Assembly (NCBI RefSeq): GCF_025985425.1
Contig: NZ_CP094972.1
Span: 124,001 to 188,000, forward strand
Length of the DNA stretch: 64,000 nucleotides
Reading direction: 5' to 3'
Source: Entomomonas sp. E2T0
GTDB taxonomy: Bacteria; Pseudomonadota; Gammaproteobacteria; Pseudomonadales; Pseudomonadaceae
The position numbers and the translations under genes are program-made. How positions within the stretch are numbered: position 1 is the stretch's first letter; every line of letters starts with the position of its first letter. Shown here in pieces: positions 21,629 to 31,789 of this stretch. The notes under the pieces are model-generated. The model did not search any database and had not been told where the DNA came from. It was given only the letters and a program-made list of their open reading frames with translations.

Positions 21629-22549
21629 TCAGCTATCAAACAATACTCGTCTTCCTTGTAAACCACCTGTATGTATAAATACAATACGAGTACCTTTTGC
21701 AATATGCCCCGCCTGTACTTGCTGCTGTAAAAAAAATAATGTTTTCCCTGTATAAACAGGATCTAATGGTAAACCTGTTGTTTTCTCAACCTCATTAATA
21801 AAGTCTAATAACTCTGGATCTGCTTGACCAAAGCCTTTTCTAGCTGCTGATTGTAATTGGTAATTAGCAATTTTAATAGGAATCTCATCCAACAAGTCTT
21901 CAATTTGTTTATCTACACGATAGCAATCAGGTACAGCCAGACAACCAACTACTTGATGCCTATTTTCTTTACCCCAGATAATACCCACCAATGTACTACC
22001 TGTACCCACACTTAAATAGATACTGTCAAAATCATCCCAACCAATCGTTAGTAATTGTTGCTTAATCATCTGAGGAATGATCTTGCACCCTTGTGCCCCC
22101 AAAAGACCACCGCCACCTTCAGGAACAAAATAATAATCAGGATAGCATTCTACCCACTCCTGCCAAAAAGCATCTTGATAGCGACGACGAAATTCACCAT
22201 AACTCAACCAATGCAGCGTCATTCCAAAATCTTGCAAATCAACAACAGTCGGTGTTTGCACAGGATTACCACGGATTAAACCAACGGTTGCAAAACCTAA
22301 TCTTTGTCCAGCTGCTGCTAAAGAATGCAAATGGTTAGAGTGAGCACCACCAACGCTTAACAATCCTTTTGCTTTTTGGTCAATTGCCTTATGTAAATGG
22401 TATTGAAGCTTAAACCATTTATTGCCTGAAATTAAATAATCTGTTTTATCTAATCGTAAAACGGCTAACTCAACACCTGCTTTATCAAAAACAGGTAAAT
22501 TTAGGCGATTAAGTACAACCTTATCCAACACAAAAAACAATTTATCCAT
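21629..22549 (-). CDS. PLP-dependent ACC deaminase / D-cysteine desulfhydrase family enzyme
   Basis: This fold-type II PLP enzyme has 306 residues. The motif YLISGNKWFKLQYHL carries the presumed Schiff-base Lys in GNKWFKL, followed by LSVGGAHSNHLHSLAAAG and the phosphate-binding YLSVGTGSTLVGI. Family members break down 1-aminocyclopropane-1-carboxylate or D-cysteine to ammonia and keto acids. Sequence alone does not decide between them. It forms a probable two-gene unit with the downstream dehydrogenase-like gene. Confidence 0.85.
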   Translation of the reverse strand: MDKLFFVLDKVVLNRLNLPVFDKAGVELAVLRLDKTDYLISGNKWFKLQYHLHKAIDQKAKGLLSVGGAHSNHLHSLAAAGQRLGFATVGLIRGNPVQTPTVVDLQDFGMTLHWLSYGEFRRRYQDAFWQEWVECYPDYYFVPEGGGGLLGAQGCKIIPQMIKQQLLTIGWDDFDSIYLSVGTGSTLVGIIWGKENRHQVVGCLAVPDCYRVDKQIEDLLDEIPIKIANYQLQSAARKGFGQADPELLDFINEVEKTTGLPLDPVYTGKTLFFLQQQVQAGHIAKGTRIVFIHTGGLQGRRVLFDS

Positions 22550-22730
22550 AAAAAAACCATCACAAAATTTTGCTGATTATATAATAGCCAATGAACTCAC
22601 AAACATTTATTAATTATTATATGCTTAATATAAATAAACTATTTCCTTGTATTTAGCAGTGTTCAACTCGCGTAAAAACGCTTATAGTATAAACATAAAC
22701 TCATCCAGAACTCTTTAATTAGGATAGATT

Positions 22731-23612
22731 ATGAAAACCATTTACAGCATCCTTGTGATTATTGACCCTAAACATGATAATAATCCCGTACTTACCCGTG
22801 CTAAAGAGTTTGCTAAGGTAATGAAAGCATCATTGCATTTACTCATATGTAATGAGTCCAAGAAGAAAGCTGATTTATTAACTAGCCTAGTAAATGATTT
22901 ACATGAAGAAGGTTTTCAAGCCACTTCAGAAATCGCTTGGTATAACAATTACCATAATACCGTTGTGACTATTCAGAAAGCTCAAGGTTGCGGCCTGGTT
23001 ATTAAAACACACCTAGCTGATAGTGCATTGAAACGTGTCATTATTACTCCCGAAGATTGGAAGCTATTACGCCTCTGCCCTTGCCCTATTCTTATTGTTA
23101 ATCAAGATAGATCTTGGTTAGGTCGCTCTGTATTAGCAGCTGTTGATTTGGGTAATCCTGATAAAAATCATATTGCACTACATGATGTAATAGTCAAACT
23201 AGCCAATACATTAACCCGTGTTGCAGAAGGCAATTTGCACCTAGTTAGTGTATATCCCTCACCTATTTTCTCAGAGATTCATCCAGACTCTAATGTTCCT
23301 GGTATGACGCCTGAAATCAAAGAAATATATACTTCGGCATGCAAAGCATTTGAAGATCAATACCCTGCTCTTACCAAAGAAAATATTCATCTTGCTGCAG
23401 GGGCGGCTGATATTATTATTCCACAAACAGCGAAGGACCTCGATGCCGCAGTTTGTGTAATTGGTACAGTTGCTCGTACTGGTATTTCTGGTGTATTAAT
23501 TGGTAATACGGTAGAAGCTATTTTGGATGATTTAGATTGTGATATCTTAATTCTCAAACCTGATAGTATCAACGATCAATTAGAACAACTTATCAAACAA
23601 ATTCACTACTAA
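22731..23612 (+). CDS. Tandem universal stress protein (UspE-like)
   Basis: The 293 residues contain two Usp domains. The first (about 1-135) begins KTIYSILVIIDPKHDNNPVL, ends with CPCPILIVNQ and lacks a clear ATP-binding G-2x-G-9x-G motif. The second (about 140-290) contains AAGAADIIIPQTAKDLDAAVCVIGTVARTGISGVLIGNTVEAILDDLDCDILIL, with the GxxGxxxGNT-type phosphate motif. Architecture and length match UspE. It probably binds ATP or AMP through the second domain. Confidence 0.85.
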   Translation: MKTIYSILVIIDPKHDNNPVLTRAKEFAKVMKASLHLLICNESKKKADLLTSLVNDLHEEGFQATSEIAWYNNYHNTVVTIQKAQGCGLVIKTHLADSALKRVIITPEDWKLLRLCPCPILIVNQDRSWLGRSVLAAVDLGNPDKNHIALHDVIVKLANTLTRVAEGNLHLVSVYPSPIFSEIHPDSNVPGMTPEIKEIYTSACKAFEDQYPALTKENIHLAAGAADIIIPQTAKDLDAAVCVIGTVARTGISGVLIGNTVEAILDDLDCDILILKPDSINDQLEQLIKQIHY

Positions 23613-23621
23613 TAGCTACTG

Positions 23622-23647
23622 AACAGGATAGTTTTTACTATCCTGTT
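23622..23647 (+). terminator. Hairpin after the universal stress protein gene
   Basis: AACAGGATAG and CTATCCTGTT make a perfect 10-bp stem with a TTTTTA loop, 9 bases after the stop codon. The following sequence is only moderately T-rich (AGTTCTCT), so termination efficiency is uncertain. Confidence 0.6.
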
Positions 23648-23747
23648 AGTTCTCTAACATAATACTAAACATAATGTATTAGTTGCACTTCTCCCGCTAA
23701 TTCACCATAATTTGTTAAAACTATTCTTATTCGCAAGGCATACCACA

Positions 23748-24548
23748 ATGAACATAAAACATAATATTCTTAACAGTATTATTATCACTATAGCAATGGC
23801 TACCTCTGTAGCTTATGCAAACCCTAAAAGTTGTAATACTGCAGATATTATCCAAAAAATGGAACAACGATTAGACACTATTACAGATTATCGTGTAACC
23901 ATTGAGTCTGTTGTGAATGACCAAAAACCTGCAGAAATGACCTTATATGGTAAACGTCCTGATCTATTAAAAGCAGTTATGCAGCTTTCTGAAACAGATA
24001 AACTAACCATTGTATATGACAAACAATACCAATGGATTGAAGAAGGTAATATGGTTTACCAAGTAAACTTAAGTAAGAGTGAAAGAAGAACAGCTGAGCG
24101 TCCTTTTGATACAGACTACTCACTAGCTGGTGGTTTATTGAGTGGTGAAGACTATGTTGGTACTATCAAAACCATGTTAACCATTTATGATTTAAAAGCT
24201 TCTTGCCAAACTAACACCATTACCTTAACAGGTGATTTAGATATTCCAAAATTCACTGAATATACTAAAAGCCGCAATATCACTGCTCCTTTAGATGAGT
24301 TTGTTAAGCAATTTGCTAAGACTTTAAAGAAAGCCACTATTAAAATAGATAAAAGTAACTACTTAGTTACCAGCTATAATTTAGCGGGCACAGATAAATT
24401 TAAAGTTTTATTTAATGATTATGACTTCTCACCACTTACTGCAGAACAATTGAGTTATAAAATACCCGAAGGAATAAAACCTATTGATATTACTCCAGGG
24501 GCACCTCAGTCTGAGCCAGTACCTGCAACCGATGGAGTATCTAATTAG
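23748..24548 (+). CDS. LolA-like exported protein
   Basis: The ATG at 23748 gives 266 residues with a clear signal peptide (MNIKHNILNSIIITIAMATSVAYA). The mature part (MEQRLDTITDYRVTIESVV....GKRPDLLKAVMQL..TDKLTIVYDKQYQWIEEGNMVYQVNL) follows the LolA/LolB-like half-barrel pattern of envelope proteins that bind lipids. It is not the canonical LolA gene by context and no lipobox is present. Function is unknown. The frame is open upstream to 23712, but that extension lacks a signal-peptide layout. Confidence 0.65.
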   Translation: MNIKHNILNSIIITIAMATSVAYANPKSCNTADIIQKMEQRLDTITDYRVTIESVVNDQKPAEMTLYGKRPDLLKAVMQLSETDKLTIVYDKQYQWIEEGNMVYQVNLSKSERRTAERPFDTDYSLAGGLLSGEDYVGTIKTMLTIYDLKASCQTNTITLTGDLDIPKFTEYTKSRNITAPLDEFVKQFAKTLKKATIKIDKSNYLVTSYNLAGTDKFKVLFNDYDFSPLTAEQLSYKIPEGIKPIDITPGAPQSEPVPATDGVSN

Positions 24549-24571
24549 ACAACAACTAAACTAGAAACTTC

Positions 24572-24600
24572 TTGACAGACTAGGTTAGCCCCTGTAACAT
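24572..24600 (+). promoter_or_regulatory. Promoter of the tRNA-Ala/tRNA-Glu operon
   Basis: TTGACA (24572-24577), 17 bases and TAACAT (24595-24600) sit just before the tRNAs. A GC-rich discriminator (TCGCTCCG) follows, as expected for stringently controlled stable-RNA promoters. Confidence 0.8.
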
Positions 24601-24616
24601 TCGCTCCGTCCTTATT

Positions 24617-24692
24617 GGGGCTATAGCTCAGCTGGGAGAGCACTTGCATGGCATGCAAGGGGTCAGCGGTTCGATCCCGCTTAGCTCCACCA
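24617..24692 (+). tRNA. tRNA-Ala (anticodon GGC)
   Basis: This 76-nt tRNA includes an encoded CCA. The acceptor GGGGCTA pairs with TAGCTCC (one G-U). The D arm is GCTCAGCTGGGAGAGC. The anticodon stem CTTGC/GCAAG encloses the loop ATGGCAT, whose central GGC decodes GCC/GCU alanine codons. The T arm contains GGTTCGATCC. Confidence 0.97.
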
Positions 24693-24723
24693 ATTTATGC
24701 AACTTAGTTTGCAAGAAGGTTTT

Positions 24724-24798
24724 GTCCCCTTCGTCTAGTGGTTAGGACATCGCCCTTTCACGGCGGTAACAGGGGTTCGAGTCCCCTAGGGGACGCCA
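24724..24798 (+). tRNA. tRNA-Glu (anticodon TTC)
   Basis: This 75-nt tRNA includes CCA. Acceptor GTCCCCT pairs with AGGGGAC and the discriminator is G. The anticodon stem CCGCC/GGCGG is represented by CGCC/GGCG around the loop CTTTCAC, giving anticodon TTC. It lies 31 bases after tRNA-Ala under the same promoter. Confidence 0.97.
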
Positions 24799-24811
24799 TT
24801 TATGTAAATTT

Positions 24812-24839
24812 AGGCAGCTATTTATTAGCTGCCTTTTTT
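24812..24839 (+). terminator. Rho-independent terminator of the tRNA operon
   Basis: AGGCAGCTA and TAGCTGCCT form a perfect 9-bp stem around a 5-base loop, followed by six Ts. It sits 14 bases after tRNA-Glu. Confidence 0.92.
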
Positions 24840-24856
24840 ATTACTGAAATTTTACT

Positions 24857-25735
24857 ATGATCTCTATTACTGTTACTCTTCTAGAGTTTTTAGCAGTTTA
24901 TTTTGGCTGGCTTTGTTTTCCAGTTGCTATCCTTTGTCTTTGGTTAATAAAAAAACGTCGTTATAAAAAAACCAGCTTTATTATACTAATATTAAGCCTA
25001 TCATTCTTTTGGGCTCACTATATTGAACCGCAAATTATTCTTGTAAAAGAAAGAACCATTACAAAGCTAGGCTTTAATGCTGATATTATCTTAATTGCTG
25101 ATTTACACTTAGGTTATTATAAAGATCAACACTATTTACAACGTGTAGTTGATAAAATTAATACCATTCCTGCTGATTATGTGGTTATAGCAGGAGACTT
25201 TTTATATAAAAGTGATGAAAAATATTATAAAACTCACTTTGCACCTTTAGCGAAAATCAATAAGCCTATTTATGCAGTACGTGGTAACCATGATTATCGA
25301 TATACTAGAAGAAATCTTCCTAAAGTTTTAGAAAGCTTTAATGTTAAGATCATTGAAGATCAAATTATTGATTTAAATAGCTACCAACTCGCAGGCCTAA
25401 AAGATCGAGTTGAATCTTATGATGATACTGATTTTCTAAAAAAAGCAGCAAAGAATAAACCTATTTTAGTGGTTGCTCATAATCCAGATAGCAGCGATAA
25501 ATTAACTACTTACAATGTACCCTTATTGCTAGCAGGACACACTCATTGTGGGCAAGTTCGTTTACCTTATAGCAATAAGCTTGTTGTTAAAACTAGTTAT
25601 GGCTTAGTATGTGGCTATTATGATGCTAGTATTACTGGTACACCAGTGTTTGTGACAGCAGGCGTTGGTGAAAACAATTTACCATTACGGCTCTTTAATC
25701 CACCAACCATTGATGTTCTACACCTACGTAATTAA
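24857..25735 (+). CDS. Membrane-anchored metallophosphoesterase (YkuE/YaeI-like)
   Basis: The 292 residues start with two hydrophobic segments (about 5-28 and 38-55). A calcineurin-like phosphoesterase domain follows, with every metal-binding motif: DLHLG, GDFLY, GNHDYR, VVAHNP and GHTHCGQ. Relatives hydrolyse UDP-2,3-diacylglucosamine-like or other phosphoesters at the membrane; the substrate here is not evident. It begins 17 bases after the tRNA terminator and overlaps the next convergent gene by 4 bases. Confidence 0.85.
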   Translation: MISITVTLLEFLAVYFGWLCFPVAILCLWLIKKRRYKKTSFIILILSLSFFWAHYIEPQIILVKERTITKLGFNADIILIADLHLGYYKDQHYLQRVVDKINTIPADYVVIAGDFLYKSDEKYYKTHFAPLAKINKPIYAVRGNHDYRYTRRNLPKVLESFNVKIIEDQIIDLNSYQLAGLKDRVESYDDTDFLKKAAKNKPILVVAHNPDSSDKLTTYNVPLLLAGHTHCGQVRLPYSNKLVVKTSYGLVCGYYDASITGTPVFVTAGVGENNLPLRLFNPPTIDVLHLRN

Positions 25736-26889
25736 TCCTTTTTGCCGAAGAGATTTTTTACAGAACGAATACCTGATAAAAATCCCTCTTTAACTTTAGA
25801 TGAGATATCTGTTAATTTATCAGCTAAAGCCACTTCCTCTTCTTCAACTTCTTCTACACGCTCTGGAGGCGGCCATTTTAAATAGATAGGCCCCTCATAT
25901 AACCTAGTTGCTTTATCTATAGCAGGCGATAGTTGCTGACAAATCTTCTCTGCACGTGTATTAAAAGGAAAATAACTAAATATTATTTGTTCACTCAATA
26001 AATTTATAATGTCTTGATAGTTTGTTTTATCTTTATTCACTACCGCAATAATAGATAAATGGGGTAGTTCTCGTTTTACCTGACTTAAAAATATTGTTTC
26101 ATGATCCTCAAGGATATTAGCTCGTTCAAAGAAATAAATAACAGCTTTAACGATAGTCGTTTCCAATACTTTAATGGCTGATTTTCTATCCTCAGCTCTT
26201 ATAAATAAAGCTTTACCTGTATAACTTGCTTTTATTTCTTCAAATATTTCATCGCTACTACATTTAACTAATACAGGATTAGCTGAAGCAGGGATTGTTT
26301 TAGCTATGGTAATTTCTTTATCAAAATTTGGTGAGTTTTTTTGTAACTTTGCTGCTGCACTAGCTAAGCTACCGGATTGTTCAAGATAAAGTTCTAAGGC
26401 AGCATTAACAAACTCTAATAGACGATTATCATCAAAAGGTTTCTTAATTAGTTTAAAAACATCTCCTTTTTCTAAAGAGAGTTTAGCTTTACCAAAATCT
26501 AATTGCCCTGCTAATAATATCCTACTGGTATTAGGTGCTATCTTTTTCGCTTTGAGTAAAAAGTCGACTCCTAAAATATTCATATTAGGTAATGCTTGGT
26601 CACTAATAACTAATGCTATTTTTTTAGTACCGATAATTTTTAATGCATCCAATGGGTCTGTTAAACAATAAACATCATATTGTGGTTTTAATATCGAACT
26701 CAAGGCATTCATTGCTTTAACATCAATATCAAATATAACTATTTTTAGCTTTTGGCTACTTTCTACCTTAGCAAGAATTTCTTGTAGATTAGCGTTTAAA
26801 TTACTGTCGTCTTCACTTACTTGCTCAGATCCTTTTTTACGTTTATGAAAATCAAAAACCTGTGGGGAGTCCTGCTCTTGTTGACTCAT
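25732..26889 (-). CDS. Response-regulator-like protein with atypical receiver and unassigned C-terminal half
   Basis: The 385 residues consist of a charged N-terminus and a receiver domain at about 49-165 (acidic pair D54/D56, phospho-acceptor D97 in LVISDQALPN, Lys in LIKKPF at 149-150). A second alpha/beta-looking half at about 205-330 follows, then an acidic run (ERVEEVEEEEV) and a basic end. The switch Ser/Thr expected after RILL is Ala127 (RILLAG). No DNA-binding or HD-GYP output domain is seen. The second half may be a degenerate receiver. No histidine kinase gene is nearby. Function unknown. Confidence 0.6.
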   Translation of the reverse strand: MSQQEQDSPQVFDFHKRKKGSEQVSEDDSNLNANLQEILAKVESSQKLKIVIFDIDVKAMNALSSILKPQYDVYCLTDPLDALKIIGTKKIALVISDQALPNMNILGVDFLLKAKKIAPNTSRILLAGQLDFGKAKLSLEKGDVFKLIKKPFDDNRLLEFVNAALELYLEQSGSLASAAAKLQKNSPNFDKEITIAKTIPASANPVLVKCSSDEIFEEIKASYTGKALFIRAEDRKSAIKVLETTIVKAVIYFFERANILEDHETIFLSQVKRELPHLSIIAVVNKDKTNYQDIINLLSEQIIFSYFPFNTRAEKICQQLSPAIDKATRLYEGPIYLKWPPPERVEEVEEEEVALADKLTDISSKVKEGFLSGIRSVKNLFGKKD

Positions 26890-26977
26890 ATAATACCTTC
26901 ACCCTCATTCTTTCATAAGAAAATTAAGTAACATTCAAGAAAACAACTCAATTCTCTATTAAATATCCATTAAATTA

Positions 26978-27022
26978 CTAGAAATAATATAAAGGTTATT
27001 GTAACCATTATATTATTTCTAG
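26978..27022. repeat. 45-bp near-perfect palindrome
   Basis: Two 21-base arms (26978-26998 and 27002-27022) match at 20 of 21 positions around a TTG loop. Each arm runs inward from the CTAG end. It has no T tract on either side, so it is not a typical terminator. It could be an RNA-stability element, an operator or a small mobile palindrome relic. Confidence 0.75.
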
Positions 27023-27184
27023 CCAACCTCAGAAAAACAAGAAAACACAAATAAAATCAAAAAGATACAAAAACAATATTGATCTATTTAATTATTTTAG
27101 ACATTCATTGTGCTATATCAAAAGAATATAAAAATATAAATAAAAAGGAAATTATGTTTCAATCCTTAAAAACTAAATAAATAC

Positions 27185-27212
27185 AGTATCCACCTATCGC
27201 TAAGTGGATACT
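27185..27212 (-). terminator. Probable gatCAB terminator
   Basis: AGTATCCAC and GTGGATACT form a 9-bp stem 14 bases past the gatB stop. On the minus strand it is followed by a T-rich stretch (TATTTATTTAGTTTTT). A short T run also follows on the plus strand, so it may act both ways. Confidence 0.65.
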
Positions 27213-27226
27213 CATTTTATTAGTCT

Positions 27227-28672
27227 TTAACCTTCTAATTTTTTCTTAAGTAATTCATTTACTTGCTGAGGGTTAGCTTTTCCTTTAGAAGCTTTCATTG
27301 CTTGTCCAACAAAGAAACCAAACATTTTCTTACGCTTGCTTTCATCACCAGCACGATACTCTTCTACATCTTTAACAAGACCAGCCAGCATTTCATCTAA
27401 AATAGACTCAATAGCGCCAGAATCTGTTACTTGCTTCAACCCTTTAGCTTCAATCACATGGTCAGCAGTACCTTCTCCAGCAGCCATTGCTTCAAATACG
27501 GTTTTAGCAATCTTACCAGAAATAGTATTATCCTTAATACGTACCAATAAACCACCTAATAATTCAGCTGAAATAGGCGATTCTGTTATGTCTAAATTAT
27601 CTTTATTTAATAAACTAGATAACTCCCCCATTACCCAGTTAGTTGCTAATTTAGCATCACCACAGATACTTTGTACTTGCTCAAAATAATCTGCTAACTC
27701 TCTACTAGCTGTTAACACAGTTGCATCATAAACAGATAAAGCAAACTGTTGCTGTAAACGTTCACGTTTTTGATTAGGTAACTCAGGTAGTTGCGCACGT
27801 ACTTCTTCAATAAGTTCATCATCTAATACGACAGGTAATAAATCAGGATCAGGGAAATAACGGTAATCATTAGCCTCCTCCTTACTACGCATAGAACGAG
27901 TTTCATCTTTTACAGGATCATAAAGACGGGTTTCTTGAACAATTTTACCACCATCTTCTAAGATTTCGATTTGGCGTTGAGCTTCGTAGTTAATAGCTCT
28001 TTCTACATTTCGGAAAGAGTTAACATTCTTAATTTCACAACGCGTACCATACTCAGTTGCACCTTTTGGTCTAACTGATACGTTACAGTCACAACGTAAT
28101 GACCCTTCTGCCATATTACCATCGCAGATATCTAAATAACGCACTAACGCGTGGATTGCTTTAGCATAAGCCACTGCTTCTTTAGCACTACGCATATCAG
28201 GTTCAGAAACAATTTCCAATAATGGTGTACCTGCACGGTTTAAATCGATCCCCGTCATCCCTTGAAAATCTTCATGTAAACTTTTACCTGCATCCTCTTC
28301 TAAATGAGCACGAGTAACACCTACAGACTTAACTGTACCATCTTCCAAGGCAATTTCTAAACACCCCTTGCCAACGATAGGGAGTTCAAATTGACTGATT
28401 TGATAACCCTTTGGTAGATCAGGATAAAAATAGTTTTTGCGAGCAAAAATACTCGTTTTACCAATATGTGCGTCTATTGCCAAACCAAATTTAACGGCTT
28501 TTCTTACCGCTTGCCCATTAAGAACAGGTAACACACCTGGCATACCTAAATCTATCAAACTGGCTTGCGTATTAGGTTCTGCTCCGAAGGTAGTACTGCT
28601 ACCTGAAAAGATCTTTGAATTTGTTGAAAGTTGAGCGTGAATTTCTAGCCCAATCACCATTTCCCATTGCAT
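27227..28672 (-). CDS. gatB: Asp/Glu-tRNA(Asn/Gln) amidotransferase subunit B
   Basis: GatB is the tRNA-binding and kinase subunit of the GatCAB complex that converts Glu-tRNA(Gln) or Asp-tRNA(Asn) to the amide forms. The 481 residues start [25 protein letters not shown], with [47 protein letters not shown] and [11 protein letters not shown] in the cradle domain and a helical/YqeY tail. It is third in the gatCAB operon. Confidence 0.97.
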   Translation of the reverse strand: MQWEMVIGLEIHAQLSTNSKIFSGSSTTFGAEPNTQASLIDLGMPGVLPVLNGQAVRKAVKFGLAIDAHIGKTSIFARKNYFYPDLPKGYQISQFELPIVGKGCLEIALEDGTVKSVGVTRAHLEEDAGKSLHEDFQGMTGIDLNRAGTPLLEIVSEPDMRSAKEAVAYAKAIHALVRYLDICDGNMAEGSLRCDCNVSVRPKGATEYGTRCEIKNVNSFRNVERAINYEAQRQIEILEDGGKIVQETRLYDPVKDETRSMRSKEEANDYRYFPDPDLLPVVLDDELIEEVRAQLPELPNQKRERLQQQFALSVYDATVLTASRELADYFEQVQSICGDAKLATNWVMGELSSLLNKDNLDITESPISAELLGGLLVRIKDNTISGKIAKTVFEAMAAGEGTADHVIEAKGLKQVTDSGAIESILDEMLAGLVKDVEEYRAGDESKRKKMFGFFVGQAMKASKGKANPQQVNELLKKKLEG

Positions 28673-28684
28673 CAGTTAAACTCC

Positions 28685-30136
28685 TTAGAAGCCAGTAGGG
28701 ACTTGACGATGCCAGTCAGTCACTTGTTGATATTGATGAGCAATATTCAGTAAACGACCTTCTTCAAAATAAGGTGCTAATAATTGTCCACCTACAGGTA
28801 AACCATCAGCAAAACCAATAGGCATAGATAAAGCAGGCAATCCCGCCAAGTTAGCTGTAATGGTATACACGTCTTCCAAATATTGAGCTACTGGATCACC
28901 AGCCTTGTCACCTATTTTCCATGCTGGATTTGGTGTAGTAGGACTGAAAATCACATCCACTTCATTAAAGGCTTGCATAAAATCATTTTTAATCAAACGG
29001 CGAATTTTTTGTGCTTGTAAATAGTAAGCATCGTAATAACCTGCTGATAGGGCATAAGTACCTACCATAATACGGCGTCTTACCTCTGCCCCAAAACCTT
29101 CTGTTCTTGAGCGCGTATACATATCTTGTAAATCTTTTGGATTTTCACAACGATAACCAAAACGTGCCCCATCAAAACGAGATAGATTAGAAGAAGCTTC
29201 TGCAGGCGCAATTACATAATAGGCAGGAATAGCCTGCTCCATATTAGCGAGACTAATTTCTTTAATCACTGCACCTAACTTTTCTAGCTCTTTAACGGCA
29301 GTGTCAACTAAGCTAGCAATACGAGGATCTAATCCTGCACCAAAGAACTCTTTAGGTAAGCCTACTTTTAAACCTGTTATTTTTTTATCTAAGTCTGCAT
29401 AATAGTCTGGTACTGCTTCACTCATACAAGTAGAGTCTTTAGGATCAAAGCCTGCCATTGCTTGTAATAACAATGCACAATCTTCTGCAGTTCTAGCAAT
29501 AGGACCGCCTTGGTCAAGGCTAGAGGCGTAAGCAATCATTCCCCAACGAGAAACTCGACCATAGGTAGGTTTAATACCTGTTACGCCTGTTAGGGCAGCA
29601 GGTTGACGAATAGAACCACCTGTATCTGTACCTGTAGTGGCAGGCACTAATCTAGCAGCCACAGCTACTGCTGAGCCGCCACTAGAGCCGCCGGGAACAC
29701 GCGTAGTATCCCAAGGATTCTTAACCGCGCCATAATAGCTAGACTCATTGGATGAACCCATGGCAAATTCATCAAGGTTAGTTTTGCCTAGGGTAACGCA
29801 ACCTGAGTTAATCAATTTTTGTACAACTGTTGCATTATAAGGTGCTAAAAAGTTATCTAGCATTTTAGAGCCACAACTAGTACGTATACCCTGTGTACAA
29901 AATAAATCTTTATGAGCAATAGGTACACCTAGTAACTCATGATATTTGCCTTGAGCGCGTCTTTCATCTGCTGCTTTTGCTTGCTCAAGTGCTAGTTGTT
30001 CAGTCACTGTAATAAAACTATTTAACTGAGGATCTAACTGCTTAATTCTTTCTAATAGATAGCTAGTAATTTCTACAGAGCTAAATTCTTTGGCTATTAG
30101 TGCCTTAGAAATATCTGACAAGGTTAATTGATGCAT
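28685..30136 (-). CDS. gatA: Asp/Glu-tRNA(Asn/Gln) amidotransferase subunit A
   Basis: GatA is the glutaminase/amidase subunit. The 483 residues carry the amidase signature with the Ser-cisSer-Lys triad: Lys in [10 protein letters not shown], and the serines in [17 protein letters not shown] and [17 protein letters not shown]. It lies between gatC and gatB with short gaps of 15 and 12 bases. Confidence 0.97.
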   Translation of the reverse strand: MHQLTLSDISKALIAKEFSSVEITSYLLERIKQLDPQLNSFITVTEQLALEQAKAADERRAQGKYHELLGVPIAHKDLFCTQGIRTSCGSKMLDNFLAPYNATVVQKLINSGCVTLGKTNLDEFAMGSSNESSYYGAVKNPWDTTRVPGGSSGGSAVAVAARLVPATTGTDTGGSIRQPAALTGVTGIKPTYGRVSRWGMIAYASSLDQGGPIARTAEDCALLLQAMAGFDPKDSTCMSEAVPDYYADLDKKITGLKVGLPKEFFGAGLDPRIASLVDTAVKELEKLGAVIKEISLANMEQAIPAYYVIAPAEASSNLSRFDGARFGYRCENPKDLQDMYTRSRTEGFGAEVRRRIMVGTYALSAGYYDAYYLQAQKIRRLIKNDFMQAFNEVDVIFSPTTPNPAWKIGDKAGDPVAQYLEDVYTITANLAGLPALSMPIGFADGLPVGGQLLAPYFEEGRLLNIAHQYQQVTDWHRQVPTGF

Positions 30137-30151
30137 TACTATTTGCCTTAA

Positions 30152-30439
30152 TTATTCAATAACTTTAGGTACAAGGTAGAGCCCATCACTTACAGCAGGA
30201 GCTATCTTCTGATAATCGTCACGGTGATTCTCCTCTGTCACCATATCTGGTCGTAACCGCTGAGTTGCTTCTAGTGGATGTGCTAATGGTTCCACTCCGT
30301 CAGTATTGACAGCCTGCATACGATCAATTAATTTCAAAATGTTATTTAACGTCGTTGTCGTCTCAGCCAAATCACTGTCATTTAGCTTTAAGGCCGCTAA
30401 CTGGGCAATTTTTTCAACATCTGTTTGCTCAAGTGCCAT
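30152..30439 (-). CDS. gatC: Asp/Glu-tRNA(Asn/Gln) amidotransferase subunit C
   Basis: GatC is the small subunit that wraps around GatA and stabilises the complex. Its 95 residues match the family: [57 protein letters not shown] and RPD at the C-terminal half. It is first in the operon, divergent from mreB. Confidence 0.95.
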   Translation of the reverse strand: MALEQTDVEKIAQLAALKLNDSDLAETTTTLNNILKLIDRMQAVNTDGVEPLAHPLEATQRLRPDMVTEENHRDDYQKIAPAVSDGLYLVPKVIE

Positions 30440-30490
30440 TAATATCTCCAGCTATATATAATTTTTTTTAAATGGGATACAATTTCCCCA

Positions 30491-30518
30491 TGTATAAATT
30501 ACACAAAAACCATTACAA
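30491..30518 (-). promoter_or_regulatory. Predicted gatCAB promoter
   Basis: On the minus strand, TTGTAA (30518-30513), 16 bases and TATACA (30496-30491) lie about 52 bases upstream of the gatC ATG. This is the best sigma-70-like match in the gatC-mreB gap. Confidence 0.6.
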
Positions 30519-30618
30519 TTTATCACAATACTGATTTTCGCTAAATCTATTCCTTAATCATCATGGAATAAATTTCGTTTTACAATTGTTGATCTATTGT
30601 ACAGATTATTCTTTTTAA

Positions 30619-31698
<1,080 letters not shown>

Positions 31699-31705
31699 TC
31701 TAACT

Positions 31706-31739
31706 TGTAGATATATTTTTCAACAAAAATATATCTACA
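31706..31739 (+). repeat. Perfect 15-bp hairpin between mreB and mreC
   Basis: Arms 31706-31720 and 31725-31739 pair perfectly around the loop CAAC, 7 bases after the mreB stop. The lower half is TGTAGATATA and the upper half five T-A pairs. No T run follows. It may be a processing or 3'-stabilising structure or a partial attenuator that raises MreB over MreC. Confidence 0.75.
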
Positions 31740-31789
31740 CTATCCTATCACTAGAGCTATACTCTCTATCTATTCTATAGAGGGGGATT

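Larger units (their letters stand above)
26890..27226. other. AT-rich intergenic region with a large palindrome
   Basis: This 337-base gap separates the response-regulator-like gene and gatB. It contains a 45-bp hairpin at 26978-27022, a tiny plus-strand frame with a good ribosome-binding site (ATG 27154, MFQSLKTK, stop at 27180), and a hairpin at 27185-27212 that probably ends the gat transcript. No larger gene is visible. Confidence 0.6.

Noticed and set aside
22055-22338. Two plus-strand frames inside the PLP-enzyme gene
   Set aside because: They are antisense shadows, rich in Asn/Gln/His from reversed codons, with no start signals.
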